Part shown: piece after piece, positions 1 to 6,439 of the stretch | How positions within the stretch are numbered: the stretch's first letter is position 1 | How the letters are laid out: each line of letters begins with the position of its first letter | Source: Propionibacteriaceae bacterium | Lineage (GTDB): Bacteria; Actinomycetota; Actinomycetes; Propionibacteriales; Propionibacteriaceae | NCBI GenBank assembly: GCA_003451975.1 | Contig: DMIX01000078.1 | Span: forward strand, 1 to 8,507 | Length of the DNA: 8,507 nt | Reading direction: 5' to 3' | Notes under the pieces: model-generated | Database searches by the model: none | What the model saw: only the letters and a program-made list of their open reading frames with translations | What the model was told of the DNA's origin: nothing | Made by a program: the position numbers and the translations under genes

Positions 1-2
1 CA

Positions 3-1214
3 CCCACCACGAGCGCGGCCGCCAAGCAAGGCTGGGGGCGCCGAATCCAGACCGCGCTGATGACCGGTGTGTCCTACATGATCCCGTTCGTGGCCGCTGG
101 CGGTCTGTTGATCGCGCTCGGCTTCTTGTTCGGCGGGTTCGACATTGCCCTCGTGCCGGGGGTCAATGGTGCGCGCAGCTGCGCTGAGTTGACCTGGATG
201 AGTGCTGACACCTGCCAGGCGGGGGTGAGCGCCGGCAGCTCGATCGGAGCCCTGGTGCTGGCCCAATCCACCGTGTCGGCGATGCCAGCGGGCTTCATCA
301 TGACGCTGGGGGCGGTCATGTTCGCCGTCGGGGCGGCCGCTTTCGGTTTCCTGGTTCCCGCGCTGAGCGGCTATATCGCCTATGCGCTGGCGGGGCGTCC
401 TGGCATTGCCCCCGGTTTCGTCGGCGGTGCCATCTCGGTGACCTTGGGTGCCGGCTTCCTGGGGGGCCTGATCACTGGTCTGATCGCGGGTGTGTTGGCA
501 GCGTGGCTGGCCGAACGGCGTGCACCGCGTTGGCTGGCCGGGCTGATGCCGGTGGTGATCATCCCGCTCGTGGTGACCTTCATTACCGGCGCCTTGATGT
601 ACTTCCTGCTGGGGCACCCGTTGGCCAACCTCACTCAGGCCATGCAAGACGGACTTTCCGGCCTGTCGGGTGGCTCGGCGATCCTGCTGGGTGCCTTGCT
701 CGGTCTGATGATGTGTTTCGACCTGGGTGGCCCGGTCAACAAGGCGGCCTATCTGTTTGCAACGGCGGGCCTTTCTGCCGGGTTGACGGCGAACTTCCAG
801 GTGATGGCCGCCGTGATGGCCGCAGGTATGGTGCCGCCGTTGGCGATGGCACTGGCCACTGTGGTTCGCAAGAACCTGTTCACCGATGTCGAGCGCGAGA
901 ACGGCGCAGCGGCTTGGCTGTTGGGCGCCTCGTTCATCTCTGAGGGAGCGATCCCGTTTGCCGCCGCCGATCCGCTGCGTGTGATTCCATCCATGATGGC
1001 TGGAGGTGCGGTCACGGGTGCGTTGAGCATGGCACTCGGGGTGGGTCTGCGAGCGCCGCATGGTGGCATCTTCGTGCTCTTCGCGTTCAGTCCGCTGCCG
1101 TGGGCCATCGCCGGCTTCTTGATCAGCCTGGTCGCCGGAGTATTGGTGGCCGCGACACTGGTGATTGCGGCAAAGACGGTGTTCCCTGCCAAGCAGGTGC
1201 AGATCGCAGCATGA
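3..1214 (+). CDS. PTS fructose-family EIIC permease, C-terminal part (5' end outside window)
   Basis: Membrane permease domain of a phosphoenolpyruvate-dependent sugar phosphotransferase system, which moves a sugar (fructose-type by family) across the membrane while it is phosphorylated. The frame is open to the left edge: before the ATG at 60 it already encodes a linker and then WGRRIQTALMTGVSY, the usual beginning of a fructose EIIC domain. ATG 60 is therefore an internal Met, and an EIIB (perhaps EIIA-EIIB) domain probably lies upstream. The visible 403 residues hold about eight to ten hydrophobic segments. Family motifs are clear: GGPVNKAAY (nt about 726-752) and SEGAIPFAAADPLRVIP (nt about 939-989), whose Glu is expected in the sugar site, followed by APHGGIFV. 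The protein ends just after the last membrane segment, so no domain is fused at the C-terminus. Family is secure; the sugar is inferred, and mannose or 2-O-alpha-mannosyl-glycerate relatives are possible. Confidence 0.93.
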   Translation, partial: PTTSAAAKQGWGRRIQTALMTGVSYMIPFVAAGGLLIALGFLFGGFDIALVPGVNGARSCAELTWMSADTCQAGVSAGSSIGALVLAQSTVSAMPAGFIMTLGAVMFAVGAAAFGFLVPALSGYIAYALAGRPGIAPGFVGGAISVTLGAGFLGGLITGLIAGVLAAWLAERRAPRWLAGLMPVVIIPLVVTFITGALMYFLLGHPLANLTQAMQDGLSGLSGGSAILLGALLGLMMCFDLGGPVNKAAYLFATAGLSAGLTANFQVMAAVMAAGMVPPLAMALATVVRKNLFTDVERENGAAAWLLGASFISEGAIPFAAADPLRVIPSMMAGGAVTGALSMALGVGLRAPHGGIFVLFAFSPLPWAIAGFLISLVAGVLVAATLVIAAKTVFPAKQVQIAA

Positions 1215-1237
1215 TCAACTGAACCACTGCCAATTAC

Positions 1238-1281
1238 GTTGGGTGGACGCGGCGGAAGGCCGTGTCCACCCAACTGTTTTT
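1238..1281 (+). terminator. Strong Rho-independent terminator after the PTS gene
   Basis: The arms 1238-1252 (GTTGGGTGGACGCGG) and 1260-1274 (CCGTGTCCACCCAAC) pair over 15 bp with a single G-U wobble around a 7-nt loop. They are followed by TG and then five T (1277-1281). It starts 24 nt after the PTS stop codon and separates that gene from the carD unit. Confidence 0.92.
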
Positions 1282-1450
1282 GCGCTTGTGAGGCCCCACT
1301 GCCGAGAGTTGAGGTGCTTGCGATTCGACGGGTAATTTGACGGGCGACGAACTGGGGCAGGCCTCTCGGGGAGCATAGATGCGTCCCGCTGTCAACCCCG
1401 GAAATGAGGTTCTGGCTAGGATTGATGCCTTTCGGAGAGCCCCTACAAAG

Positions 1451-1459
1451 TGCTAGACT
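1451..1459 (+). promoter_or_regulatory. Candidate extended -10 promoter of the carD-ispD-ispF unit
   Basis: TGCTAGACT combines an extended -10 TGN with a TANNNT hexamer (TAGACT, 1454-1459). A start site near 1466 would leave a leader of about 24 nt before the carD ATG at 1490. No good -35 is visible at 17 bp (TTCGGA, 1431-1436). A second TANNNT, TAGGAT at 1417-1422, is an alternative. The remaining noncoding stretch from 1282 shows no gene or convincing RNA structure. Confidence 0.45.
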
Positions 1460-1489
1460 TGGTAGTCGGGAAAGGTGGTAAACGCTGAT

Positions 1490-1975
1490 ATGACGTTCAC
1501 AATCGGTGAGACCGTGGTCTACCCCAATCATGGCGCAGCAGTCATCGAAGCCCTGGAAACTCGAGCGATCAAAGGCGAAGACAAGCTTTACCTCGTCTTG
1601 CGCATCGTTGGCCAGAATGATCTGGTAGTGCGAGTGCCGGCCTGCAATCTCGATCTGGTAGGTGTCCGCGATGTCGTCGACGCCGATGGGTTGGAACGAG
1701 TTTTCGGAGTGTTGCGGGCACCGCATGCCGAAGAGCCCACCAACTGGTCGCGTCGTTATAAGGCCAATGTGGAGAAGCTTCACTCAGGCAATGTGCTCAA
1801 AGTCGCCGAGGTCGTACGCGATCTGTGGCGCCGCGAGCGTGAGCGGGGGCTCTCCGCCGGGGAGAAGCGGATGCTTGCCAAAGCCCGCCAGATCCTGGTC
1901 TCGGAGTTGGCCTTGGCTGAAAAGGTGGAGGAGGACCGCGCAGAGGTTCTGCTCGACGAGGTGCTGGCTTCCTGA
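1490..1975 (+). CDS. carD: CarD family RNA polymerase-binding transcription regulator
   Basis: Binds the RNA polymerase beta subunit and stabilises the open complex, chiefly at rRNA and other housekeeping promoters. The 161-aa product matches mycobacterial CarD (162 aa) over its whole length: an N-terminal Tudor-like RNAP-interaction domain (residues about 1-55, [13 protein letters not shown] and VVRVPA) and a helical DNA-binding domain (about 60-155, [35 protein letters not shown]). Arg25 and Arg48 correspond to the beta-binding Arg25 and Arg47 of M. tuberculosis CarD, and Trp86 to the wedge Trp85 that props open the upstream fork; the offset comes from one extra residue near 41-44. ATG 1490 is chosen over the in-frame GTG at 1475 because it aligns with the M. 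tuberculosis start and has AAAGGTGG 11 nt upstream. First gene of a unit with ispD (14-nt gap) and ispF. Confidence 0.97.
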   Translation: MTFTIGETVVYPNHGAAVIEALETRAIKGEDKLYLVLRIVGQNDLVVRVPACNLDLVGVRDVVDADGLERVFGVLRAPHAEEPTNWSRRYKANVEKLHSGNVLKVAEVVRDLWRRERERGLSAGEKRMLAKARQILVSELALAEKVEEDRAEVLLDEVLAS

Positions 1976-1989
1976 AGTCGGAACCTGAC

Positions 1990-2694
1990 ATGAACTCGAC
2001 CGCGCCGGTCGTCGCCATTGTGGTGGCGGCCGGCGCTGGCGTTCGTTTGGGCGGTGGACGTCCGAAAGCGTTGCGCGAAGTCGCTGGACGGACCCTGGTG
2101 CGGCACAGCTTGGACGGTTTGGCGGCCGGCGGTGTTGACCGAGCCGTGGTGGTAATCCCTGATGGTGAACGTGCGGCGTTCGAGACCGCACTGGCTGATT
2201 CACCCATCCCTGCGTCCTACGTGCTGGGTGGCGGCCGGCGTCAGGATTCGGTTCGTGCCGGTCTGGCTGCGATCGACGGCGACCCGGTATTGGCTGAGTG
2301 CGACTACGTCCTGGTGCACGATGCGGCTCGTGCCATGGTGCCTGGCGATCTGGTGGGCCGCGTCATCGCGGCACTGGTCGATGGCGCCCCAGGCTGCCTC
2401 CCCGTGCTACCAGTGGCCGACTCGATGCGTCGCCTGACCGGCGACGGTGAGTCCGAGGTCGTCGATCGTGACCAACTGCGGATCGTGCAGACGCCACAGG
2501 GCTTTGTTCGCACGGTGCTCGACGACGCCCTCGAGTACGCCGAGGCCTCAGGTTTGGAAGTCACCGATGACGCCAGCGCCGTTGCTGCTCGCGGGCATCG
2601 CCTCACCCTCGTCGCCGGTGACCGGGCGGCGCTGAAAGTCACCGAACCTACCGATTTGTTGTTCGTCGAAGCGATAGCACGGAGCCGGTCATGA
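1990..2694 (+). CDS. ispD: 2-C-methyl-D-erythritol 4-phosphate cytidylyltransferase
   Basis: Cytosolic enzyme of the MEP (non-mevalonate) isoprenoid pathway; it joins CTP and methylerythritol 4-phosphate to give CDP-ME and pyrophosphate. The 234 aa are of normal length. Visible motifs are the nucleotide-binding start [17 protein letters not shown] (residues 11-27, with Arg19 and Lys26 as the expected catalytic pair), [13 protein letters not shown] (80-92), the metal-site stretch VHDAARAMV (109-117), TPQGF (168-172), TDDAS (192-196) and the C-terminal LKVTEPTDL (215-223), whose Lys216 corresponds to the substrate-binding Lys213 of E. coli IspD. The ATG at 1990 places the glycine-rich motif normally; only a weak CGGA lies upstream, so translation may depend on coupling with carD 14 nt before. 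The stop overlaps the ispF start as ATGA. Confidence 0.96.
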   Translation: MNSTAPVVAIVVAAGAGVRLGGGRPKALREVAGRTLVRHSLDGLAAGGVDRAVVVIPDGERAAFETALADSPIPASYVLGGGRRQDSVRAGLAAIDGDPVLAECDYVLVHDAARAMVPGDLVGRVIAALVDGAPGCLPVLPVADSMRRLTGDGESEVVDRDQLRIVQTPQGFVRTVLDDALEYAEASGLEVTDDASAVAARGHRLTLVAGDRAALKVTEPTDLLFVEAIARSRS

Positions 2695-3161
2695 GTATTC
2701 GAGTCGGCATCGGAACCGATGTCCACGCCTACGCCGCGGGAACCCCGATGTGGGTTGCCGGCCTGGAATTTCCCGGTGAGCCGGTCGGATTGTCGGGACA
2801 CTCCGACGGCGATGTGGTGGCTCATGCGATCTGTGATGCGCTTCTGGGGGCGGCGGGCCTGGGAGATCTCGGCAGCAACTTCGGAACCGACGACCCGGCC
2901 TGGTCGGGGGCTTCGGGAGTGTCCTTCATCGCCGAATGTGTGCGACGACTGGCGCAACAGGGGCTGCAGCCGGTGAACGTCTCAGTTCAACTGATCGGCA
3001 ACCGGCCGCGATTGGCCGATCGCCGTCACGAAGCCGAATCGGTGCTGTCCGCGGCGGTGGGTGCGCCCGTGAGCCTGGCCGGTACCACGACCGACGGTTT
3101 GGGGCTGACCGGACGCGGCGAAGGCGCGGCGGCTATGGCTGTGGCGCTGGTCGAGGGCTGA
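2691..3161 (+). CDS. ispF: 2-C-methyl-D-erythritol 2,4-cyclodiphosphate synthase
   Basis: Converts CDP-ME 2-phosphate to ME-2,4-cyclodiphosphate and CMP in the MEP pathway; the family forms a zinc-containing homotrimer. The 156-aa protein has the signature GTDVHAY, giving Zn ligands Asp10 and His12, then [19 protein letters not shown] (His37, and Zn ligand His45), and the C-terminal [14 protein letters not shown] (132-145) that shapes the CDP pocket. Asp135 stands where E. coli has Glu; the same [10 protein letters not shown] occurs in mycobacterial IspF, so it is not a defect. The ATG overlaps the ispD stop by 4 nt and has GGAG (2681-2684) at a 6-nt spacing, which fixes the start. IspE, needed between IspD and IspF, is not in the window. 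The gene ends 6 nt from the convergent peptidase gene. Confidence 0.96.
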   Translation: MSIRVGIGTDVHAYAAGTPMWVAGLEFPGEPVGLSGHSDGDVVAHAICDALLGAAGLGDLGSNFGTDDPAWSGASGVSFIAECVRRLAQQGLQPVNVSVQLIGNRPRLADRRHEAESVLSAAVGAPVSLAGTTTDGLGLTGRGEGAAAMAVALVEG

Positions 3162-3172
3162 GCTCGCTCAGC
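3157..3172. terminator. Short hairpin spanning the convergent ispF and peptidase stop codons
   Basis: GCTGAG (3157-3162), loop CTCG, CTCAGC (3167-3172): a 6-bp perfect stem, symmetric on both strands. The ispF TGA (3159-3161) lies in one arm and the minus-strand peptidase TGA (3168-3170) in the other. There is no T tract, so termination activity is only possible. Confidence 0.35.
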
Positions 3173-4325
3173 GAACCGTCTTCGACGCTGCCGTGTAGGA
3201 GTTGCAGACGCCGATCTGGGCGGTGCCTAGTCCTTTGACGAACCAGGCTTGGCGGTTCTTGCCCGATCCGTGGTCGCCTTCGTAGTCGGGGTCTCCGGTG
3301 AGGATGTCATCGCCGATGTTGTAGATGAGCATCTTGAGATTGTCCACGTTGTCACCGGACAGGCTGCTGGCATTGGACACCGCATTGGTGAAAAGGCCGG
3401 CCATGCAGTCGGCCTGCACCTCGGTGCGCCGCGACAGTTCCTTGGCCGTTGCGTTCGCGACCTTCTGTTCCAAGGCCTTTTCCGAAATGAGGATCCCGGT
3501 GCGCGCCTGGATGGCATGACCGAACTCGTGGGCCATCACCACTTCGGAAACGAAGGGCTGGGTCTGCAGCTGTCCGGGCATCACCTTGTACAGATCGGTG
3601 GCGTAATAGATGTGCTGGTCAGCAGCACAGTAGAAGGCGTTGCCCGACTCGGCGTCGCCACATGCTGTTGTGACCGAGGAACTGTAAACCGTGACCGGAG
3701 GCCGCGGGAGCTCGAAGCCGGCCGCAGTCATCGGATCGATCCACACCCCCCACAGGCACTTGGTCAGCTCGTTGAGGTGAGCCTCCAACTCCTCGGGGGT
3801 GGCGGTCTTGGTGTTGAGATAGGGGACCGTGCAGTCGGTGGGCACCGGGACCGACTCATCGTAGATCGCATTGTCGGTCAGCCAGGTTTCGGCCTGATCG
3901 TAGGTATCGGGCGCAGGTAGTTCCGGCGGATCGAAATCGGGCGCAGGCACGTTGGTCACCTGATGGCCGCCACCGCCACCACCGCCATCGTTGAGGTAGT
4001 TGCTCACGGTGATCAGGAAGAAGGCCACGATCACGATGAAGACCGCGCCGGCCAGGATCGCCAGGAGCGGATTCTTCCGCTTCGGCGGCGGGAAGGTGCC
4101 CGGCTGCACGTAGCCACCAATGGGTGGAAATCCGGTCGGCGCCGCGGGCGGCGGCGGGTAACCCGGTGGCGCCCCGGTCGGCGGCGGAAAGCCCTGGGGA
4201 GGGGCCGGAGGTGGTGGTGGCGGCGTCGGATAGACCGAATTGCCCCACGCGTTCTGAGGTCGATTCCACGCCTGTTGACCGTTCCATTGCGGACCGGTAT
4301 TCGGGCCTCCCCAGTTCTGTGTCAC
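3168..4325 (-). CDS. Membrane-anchored neutral zinc metallopeptidase (YpfJ-type)
   Basis: Predicted zinc-dependent peptidase of the putative neutral zinc metallopeptidase family (Pfam Zn_peptidase, E. coli YpfJ); its substrate is unknown. The 385-aa product has a proline- and glycine-rich N-terminal tail (residues 1-85, with a run of six Pro at 35-40), KRK at 82-84, and one membrane segment (about 86-111). By the positive-inside rule the tail is cytoplasmic and the catalytic part extracellular. A linker with seven Gly (114-120) follows. The catalytic site is HEFGH at 266-270 (two His ligands, catalytic Glu267), with EVQAD at 302-306 as the probable further ligand region. The C-terminal DHGSGKNRQAWFVKGL and CNSY (350-376) are typical of the family. 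Several Cys in the outer domain could form disulfides. The GTG start (4323-4325) has no Shine-Dalgarno but lies exactly 6 nt from a -10 element, suggesting a leaderless mRNA. Confidence 0.9.
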   Translation of the reverse strand: MTQNWGGPNTGPQWNGQQAWNRPQNAWGNSVYPTPPPPPPAPPQGFPPPTGAPPGYPPPPAAPTGFPPIGGYVQPGTFPPPKRKNPLLAILAGAVFIVIVAFFLITVSNYLNDGGGGGGGHQVTNVPAPDFDPPELPAPDTYDQAETWLTDNAIYDESVPVPTDCTVPYLNTKTATPEELEAHLNELTKCLWGVWIDPMTAAGFELPRPPVTVYSSSVTTACGDAESGNAFYCAADQHIYYATDLYKVMPGQLQTQPFVSEVVMAHEFGHAIQARTGILISEKALEQKVANATAKELSRRTEVQADCMAGLFTNAVSNASSLSGDNVDNLKMLIYNIGDDILTGDPDYEGDHGSGKNRQAWFVKGLGTAQIGVCNSYTAASKTVR

Positions 4326-4337
4326 GTCGAAAGACTA
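4326..4337 (-). promoter_or_regulatory. Putative leaderless promoter of the metallopeptidase gene
   Basis: On the minus strand TAGTCT (4332-4337) fits the actinobacterial -10 TANNNT. It is followed by six bases (TTCGAC) and then the GTG start codon, so the first G of GTG falls on the expected +1. No Shine-Dalgarno is present. The -35 at 17 bp is poor. Confidence 0.5.
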
Positions 4338-4338
4338 A

Positions 4339-4355
4339 CGGTTTTACGAAAACCG
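4339..4355. promoter_or_regulatory. Perfect 7-3-7 palindrome, candidate operator
   Basis: CGGTTTT-ACG-AAAACCG is an uninterrupted inverted repeat that abuts the minus-strand -10 element, filling the -35/-10 spacer. It is in intergenic DNA and does not follow any gene end, so an operator fits better than a terminator. The cognate regulator is unknown. Confidence 0.5.
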
Positions 4356-4491
4356 ACACCACCATGGCGCTCTCCGCTGGACGCACCTTTTGTGGCCGAC
4401 GGACTTTTTGGGCTGGACGCGAAGGGTGATTTCGGCACGGCTACCTCGCTACGCTGTACCGGAAATCCCATCGCTCTGCAGAGGAACCATC

Positions 4492-6189
4492 ATGGCGAAA
4501 CTCGCGACCCGGATGCTGCGCACGCTGGCCGTAGCGCTGGCAGCCGTCGGTCTGGCGGCCGGGATCGTTCCCGCTGCCCATGCGGCCACGCCCGGACAGG
4601 TGTCGACCTACAACGCCGCAGCGGTGCTTTCCTCGGACGGTCAACTGGCCGTCCAAGCCGCGATCACTTTCGAGTCCACTCCGCCCGAGCGGTTGCAGCA
4701 GGTGATCCAGACCGCACGCCGCACCGCGCAGTCCACGGAATATCGCTACACGATCTCCGATGTCACCCTCAGCAGCGGCGGTGTGGTGCTGCAGCCGGAG
4801 ATTCGTACCGAAGCATCACGGGTCATCATCGACATGCCGACCGCCGGGCTGACCCAGCCATTACTGCTGAGCTATGTGGTCACTGGTGCCGCAGTGCGCG
4901 ATGTCGATGACGAAACTCTGGTGAGCTGGCCGCTGCTCCAGGGTCTGAGTGTTCCGGTGCGTCAGTTCAACGGTGTGATGTCTGTTCCGACTCTGTTCAC
5001 CTATCTGGACTGCGCAGCCGGCGAGGCGTCCTCCCCGGAATCCTGCACTTTCTATGCCGGCGGCAACCATGACTACCCGCAGCCGACCTTCCGTCAGGAC
5101 GGTGTCGGGATCGGCGACGTGGTCATCGCCACGCTGAGTTTCGCGCCCGGCCAGGTTGCCGTGAATGAGAACCTGCGCCAACTCTGGACCGCAGAGCGGG
5201 CCTTCTCCGTCGATCCGCTGGCGTTGGGGCTGGCCGTGGGAGTTGCCGTGCTCGGTGCGCTGCTGCTCTGGCTGGCGCACCGCAAGATCGGCCGCGACTT
5301 CGCCGGTGCGGTCGATCCGATTCTGGTAGCCGACTTCGAGCCCATTGCCGCTGGCCAGACGGAGTTCACGGTGATCGAGGGGATTCGACCCGGAACGATC
5401 GGCACGCTGGTCGATGAGCGGGTGGACCCGGTGGATGTCACCGCCTCGGTGCTCGATCTCGCCGTTCGGGGCCATCTACGGATCACCGAGCTGCCCCGAG
5501 AGAACGAGCACGCCCCGACCGATTGGACCTTCACCCGGCGCTCGAGCGACGAACCGCTGCATGACTTCGAACGCACGCTGCTGGATGCGGTGGCCCCGGT
5601 GCAGGGTGATCCGGTCAAGCTGTCGCATCTTCCCGGCACGCTGGCCTCGGTCATCGGCACCGTGCAATCCGAGCTGTACGACGAGGTGGTGGCCGAGGGT
5701 TGGTTCGCTCGGCGTCCCGATGCCACCCGAAGCCAGTGGGGCCTGCTGAGTTGGGTCGTCCTGGTGGCGGCCACTGTGGGTGCGGCGACATTGATCGCGT
5801 TCACCAGCTTCGGTCTGCTGGGTCTGTCGCTGGTTCTGGTTGCGCTGGGCTTGATGTTCGTATCCCGAGAGATGCCCGCGCGCACCGCGACCGGAACCGC
5901 GGTGCTGCGGGGCCTGGACATCCTGCGCGGGGATCTGCTCACTCATCCGGTTTCGAATCTGACCGCCGATGATCCCTACCGAAGTGTCTCGACGCTATTG
6001 CCCTATGCGGTTGTGCTCGGTGGGCGTGATCGCTGGCTGACCGCCATCGCTCAATCCGATGCCGACGGCCTCCCTGATTCTGCCGATCTTGACTGGTATC
6101 ACGGGCCGCAGGATTGGCACTTGGCGGACTTCCCGGCGTCCATGAACAACTTCGTGACCACCCTGCAGGGCACCCTCTTCAGCCGCTGA
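4492..6189 (+). CDS. DUF2207 domain-containing membrane protein
   Basis: Function unknown; belongs to the DUF2207 (predicted membrane protein, YciQ-like) family. The 565-aa product starts with a signal peptide (residues 1-31, hydrophobic core about 11-25, likely cut after AHA at 29-31). An extracellular beta-rich domain follows (about 32-238; Cys174 and Cys185 could pair), then a first membrane helix (about 242-263) followed by HRKIGRD. A cytosolic section (about 265-412) contains the family stretch VDVTASVLDLAVRGHLRI (314-331). A membrane helix pair (about 416-457) precedes MPARTATGTAVLRGLDILRG (461-480) and LPYAVVLGGRDRW (503-515), the conserved C-terminal block. ATG 4492 is chosen over an upstream in-frame ATG at 4390 because it begins the signal peptide and has GAGGA (4481-4485) at 6 nt. 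TACGCT at 4450-4455 is a weak -10 candidate. It is divergent from the peptidase and convergent with glyA. Confidence 0.88.
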   Translation: MAKLATRMLRTLAVALAAVGLAAGIVPAAHAATPGQVSTYNAAAVLSSDGQLAVQAAITFESTPPERLQQVIQTARRTAQSTEYRYTISDVTLSSGGVVLQPEIRTEASRVIIDMPTAGLTQPLLLSYVVTGAAVRDVDDETLVSWPLLQGLSVPVRQFNGVMSVPTLFTYLDCAAGEASSPESCTFYAGGNHDYPQPTFRQDGVGIGDVVIATLSFAPGQVAVNENLRQLWTAERAFSVDPLALGLAVGVAVLGALLLWLAHRKIGRDFAGAVDPILVADFEPIAAGQTEFTVIEGIRPGTIGTLVDERVDPVDVTASVLDLAVRGHLRITELPRENEHAPTDWTFTRRSSDEPLHDFERTLLDAVAPVQGDPVKLSHLPGTLASVIGTVQSELYDEVVAEGWFARRPDATRSQWGLLSWVVLVAATVGAATLIAFTSFGLLGLSLVLVALGLMFVSREMPARTATGTAVLRGLDILRGDLLTHPVSNLTADDPYRSVSTLLPYAVVLGGRDRWLTAIAQSDADGLPDSADLDWYHGPQDWHLADFPASMNNFVTTLQGTLFSR

Positions 6190-6190
6190 C

Positions 6191-6232
6191 CCGCCTTCCC
6201 CGACCGCTGGGCCGCCTTCCCCGACCGCTGGG
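6191..6232. repeat. 21-bp perfect tandem duplication just after the DUF2207 stop
   Basis: Positions 6191-6211 and 6212-6232 are identical, each beginning CCGCCTTCCCC and ending GACCGCTGGG. The repeat begins with the base immediately after the last base past the TGA (6187-6189). No hairpin or T tract is obvious, so its role is unclear. Confidence 0.9.
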
Positions 6233-6253
6233 GGTCGTGAGAAGCTCCGCCTT

Positions 6254-6285
6254 CGTGCCCTGAGCCTTCCTTCCGTGCCCTGAGC
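6254..6285. repeat. 12-bp direct repeat, 20-bp period
   Basis: CGTGCCCTGAGC occurs at 6254-6265 and 6274-6285. The second copy runs into the left arm of the REP-like inverted repeat, so the first looks like a degenerate or truncated copy of the same element. Confidence 0.7.
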
Positions 6286-6333
6286 TTGTCGAAGGGGCAA
6301 CCAACCTCGCCGGCTGGGCTTCGACAAGCTCAG
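6280..6333. repeat. REP-like inverted repeat CTGAGCTTGTCGAAG / CTTCGACAAGCTCAG
   Basis: The arms 6280-6294 and 6319-6333 are perfect 15-bp reverse complements separated by 24 bp. From general knowledge, CTTCGACAAGCTCAG-type sequences are dispersed many times in actinobacterial and some proteobacterial genomes, usually between genes as here. In RNA it would form a strong stem on either strand and could cap both convergent transcripts (DUF2207 and glyA). That role is inferred. Confidence 0.85.
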
Positions 6334-6348
6334 CCAGCGAGAGGACGG

Positions 6349-6419
6349 GCACCACCAGCCGGTAGCGCGCACCACCAGCCGGTAGCGCGCACCACCAGCC
6401 GGTAGCGCGCACCACCAGC
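6349..6419. repeat. 20-bp tandem repeat, three perfect copies plus 11 bp
   Basis: The unit GCACCACCAGCCGGTAGCGC repeats without change at 6349-6368, 6369-6388 and 6389-6408; the partial copy GCACCACCAGC covers 6409-6419. A 20-bp period is not a codon multiple and the region lies between genes. Copy number may vary between strains. Confidence 0.92.
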
Positions 6420-6435
6420 AGACAGCTGCGGTGGT
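6411..6435 (-). terminator. Hairpin beyond the glyA stop, candidate terminator without T tract
   Basis: ACCACC-A-GCAG (6411-6421), loop ACAG, CTGC-GGTGGT (6426-6435): ten base pairs with one bulged A at 6417. On the minus strand it starts 4 nt after the glyA TGA. The distal arm is supplied by the partial last unit of the tandem repeat. No U tract follows, which is common for actinobacterial terminators but makes the call uncertain. Confidence 0.45.
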
Positions 6436-6439
6436 TCGT

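Noticed and set aside
1282..1440. Possible riboswitch or small RNA between the PTS terminator and carD.
   Set aside because: Only scattered short complementarities (for example GAGGCC near 1290 and GGCCTC near 1359) are visible, with no known riboswitch core or terminator.
749..1783. Minus-strand 344-codon open frame across the PTS gene end, terminator and carD.
   Set aside because: It crosses two clear genes and an intrinsic terminator, has no recognisable domain, and is best explained as a high-GC shadow.
3249..3920. Plus-strand 223-codon open frame opposite the metallopeptidase.
   Set aside because: Composition follows the complement of a well-supported HExxH peptidase and no family pattern is seen.
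4390..4491. Upstream ATG 4390 as the start of the DUF2207 gene.
   Set aside because: It would put 34 unlikely residues before a typical signal peptide; ATG 4492 has GAGGA at 6 nt and begins the signal peptide directly.
6349..6419. Possible CRISPR array (regularly repeated units).
   Set aside because: The 20-bp units are directly adjacent with no spacers, and no cas gene is present.
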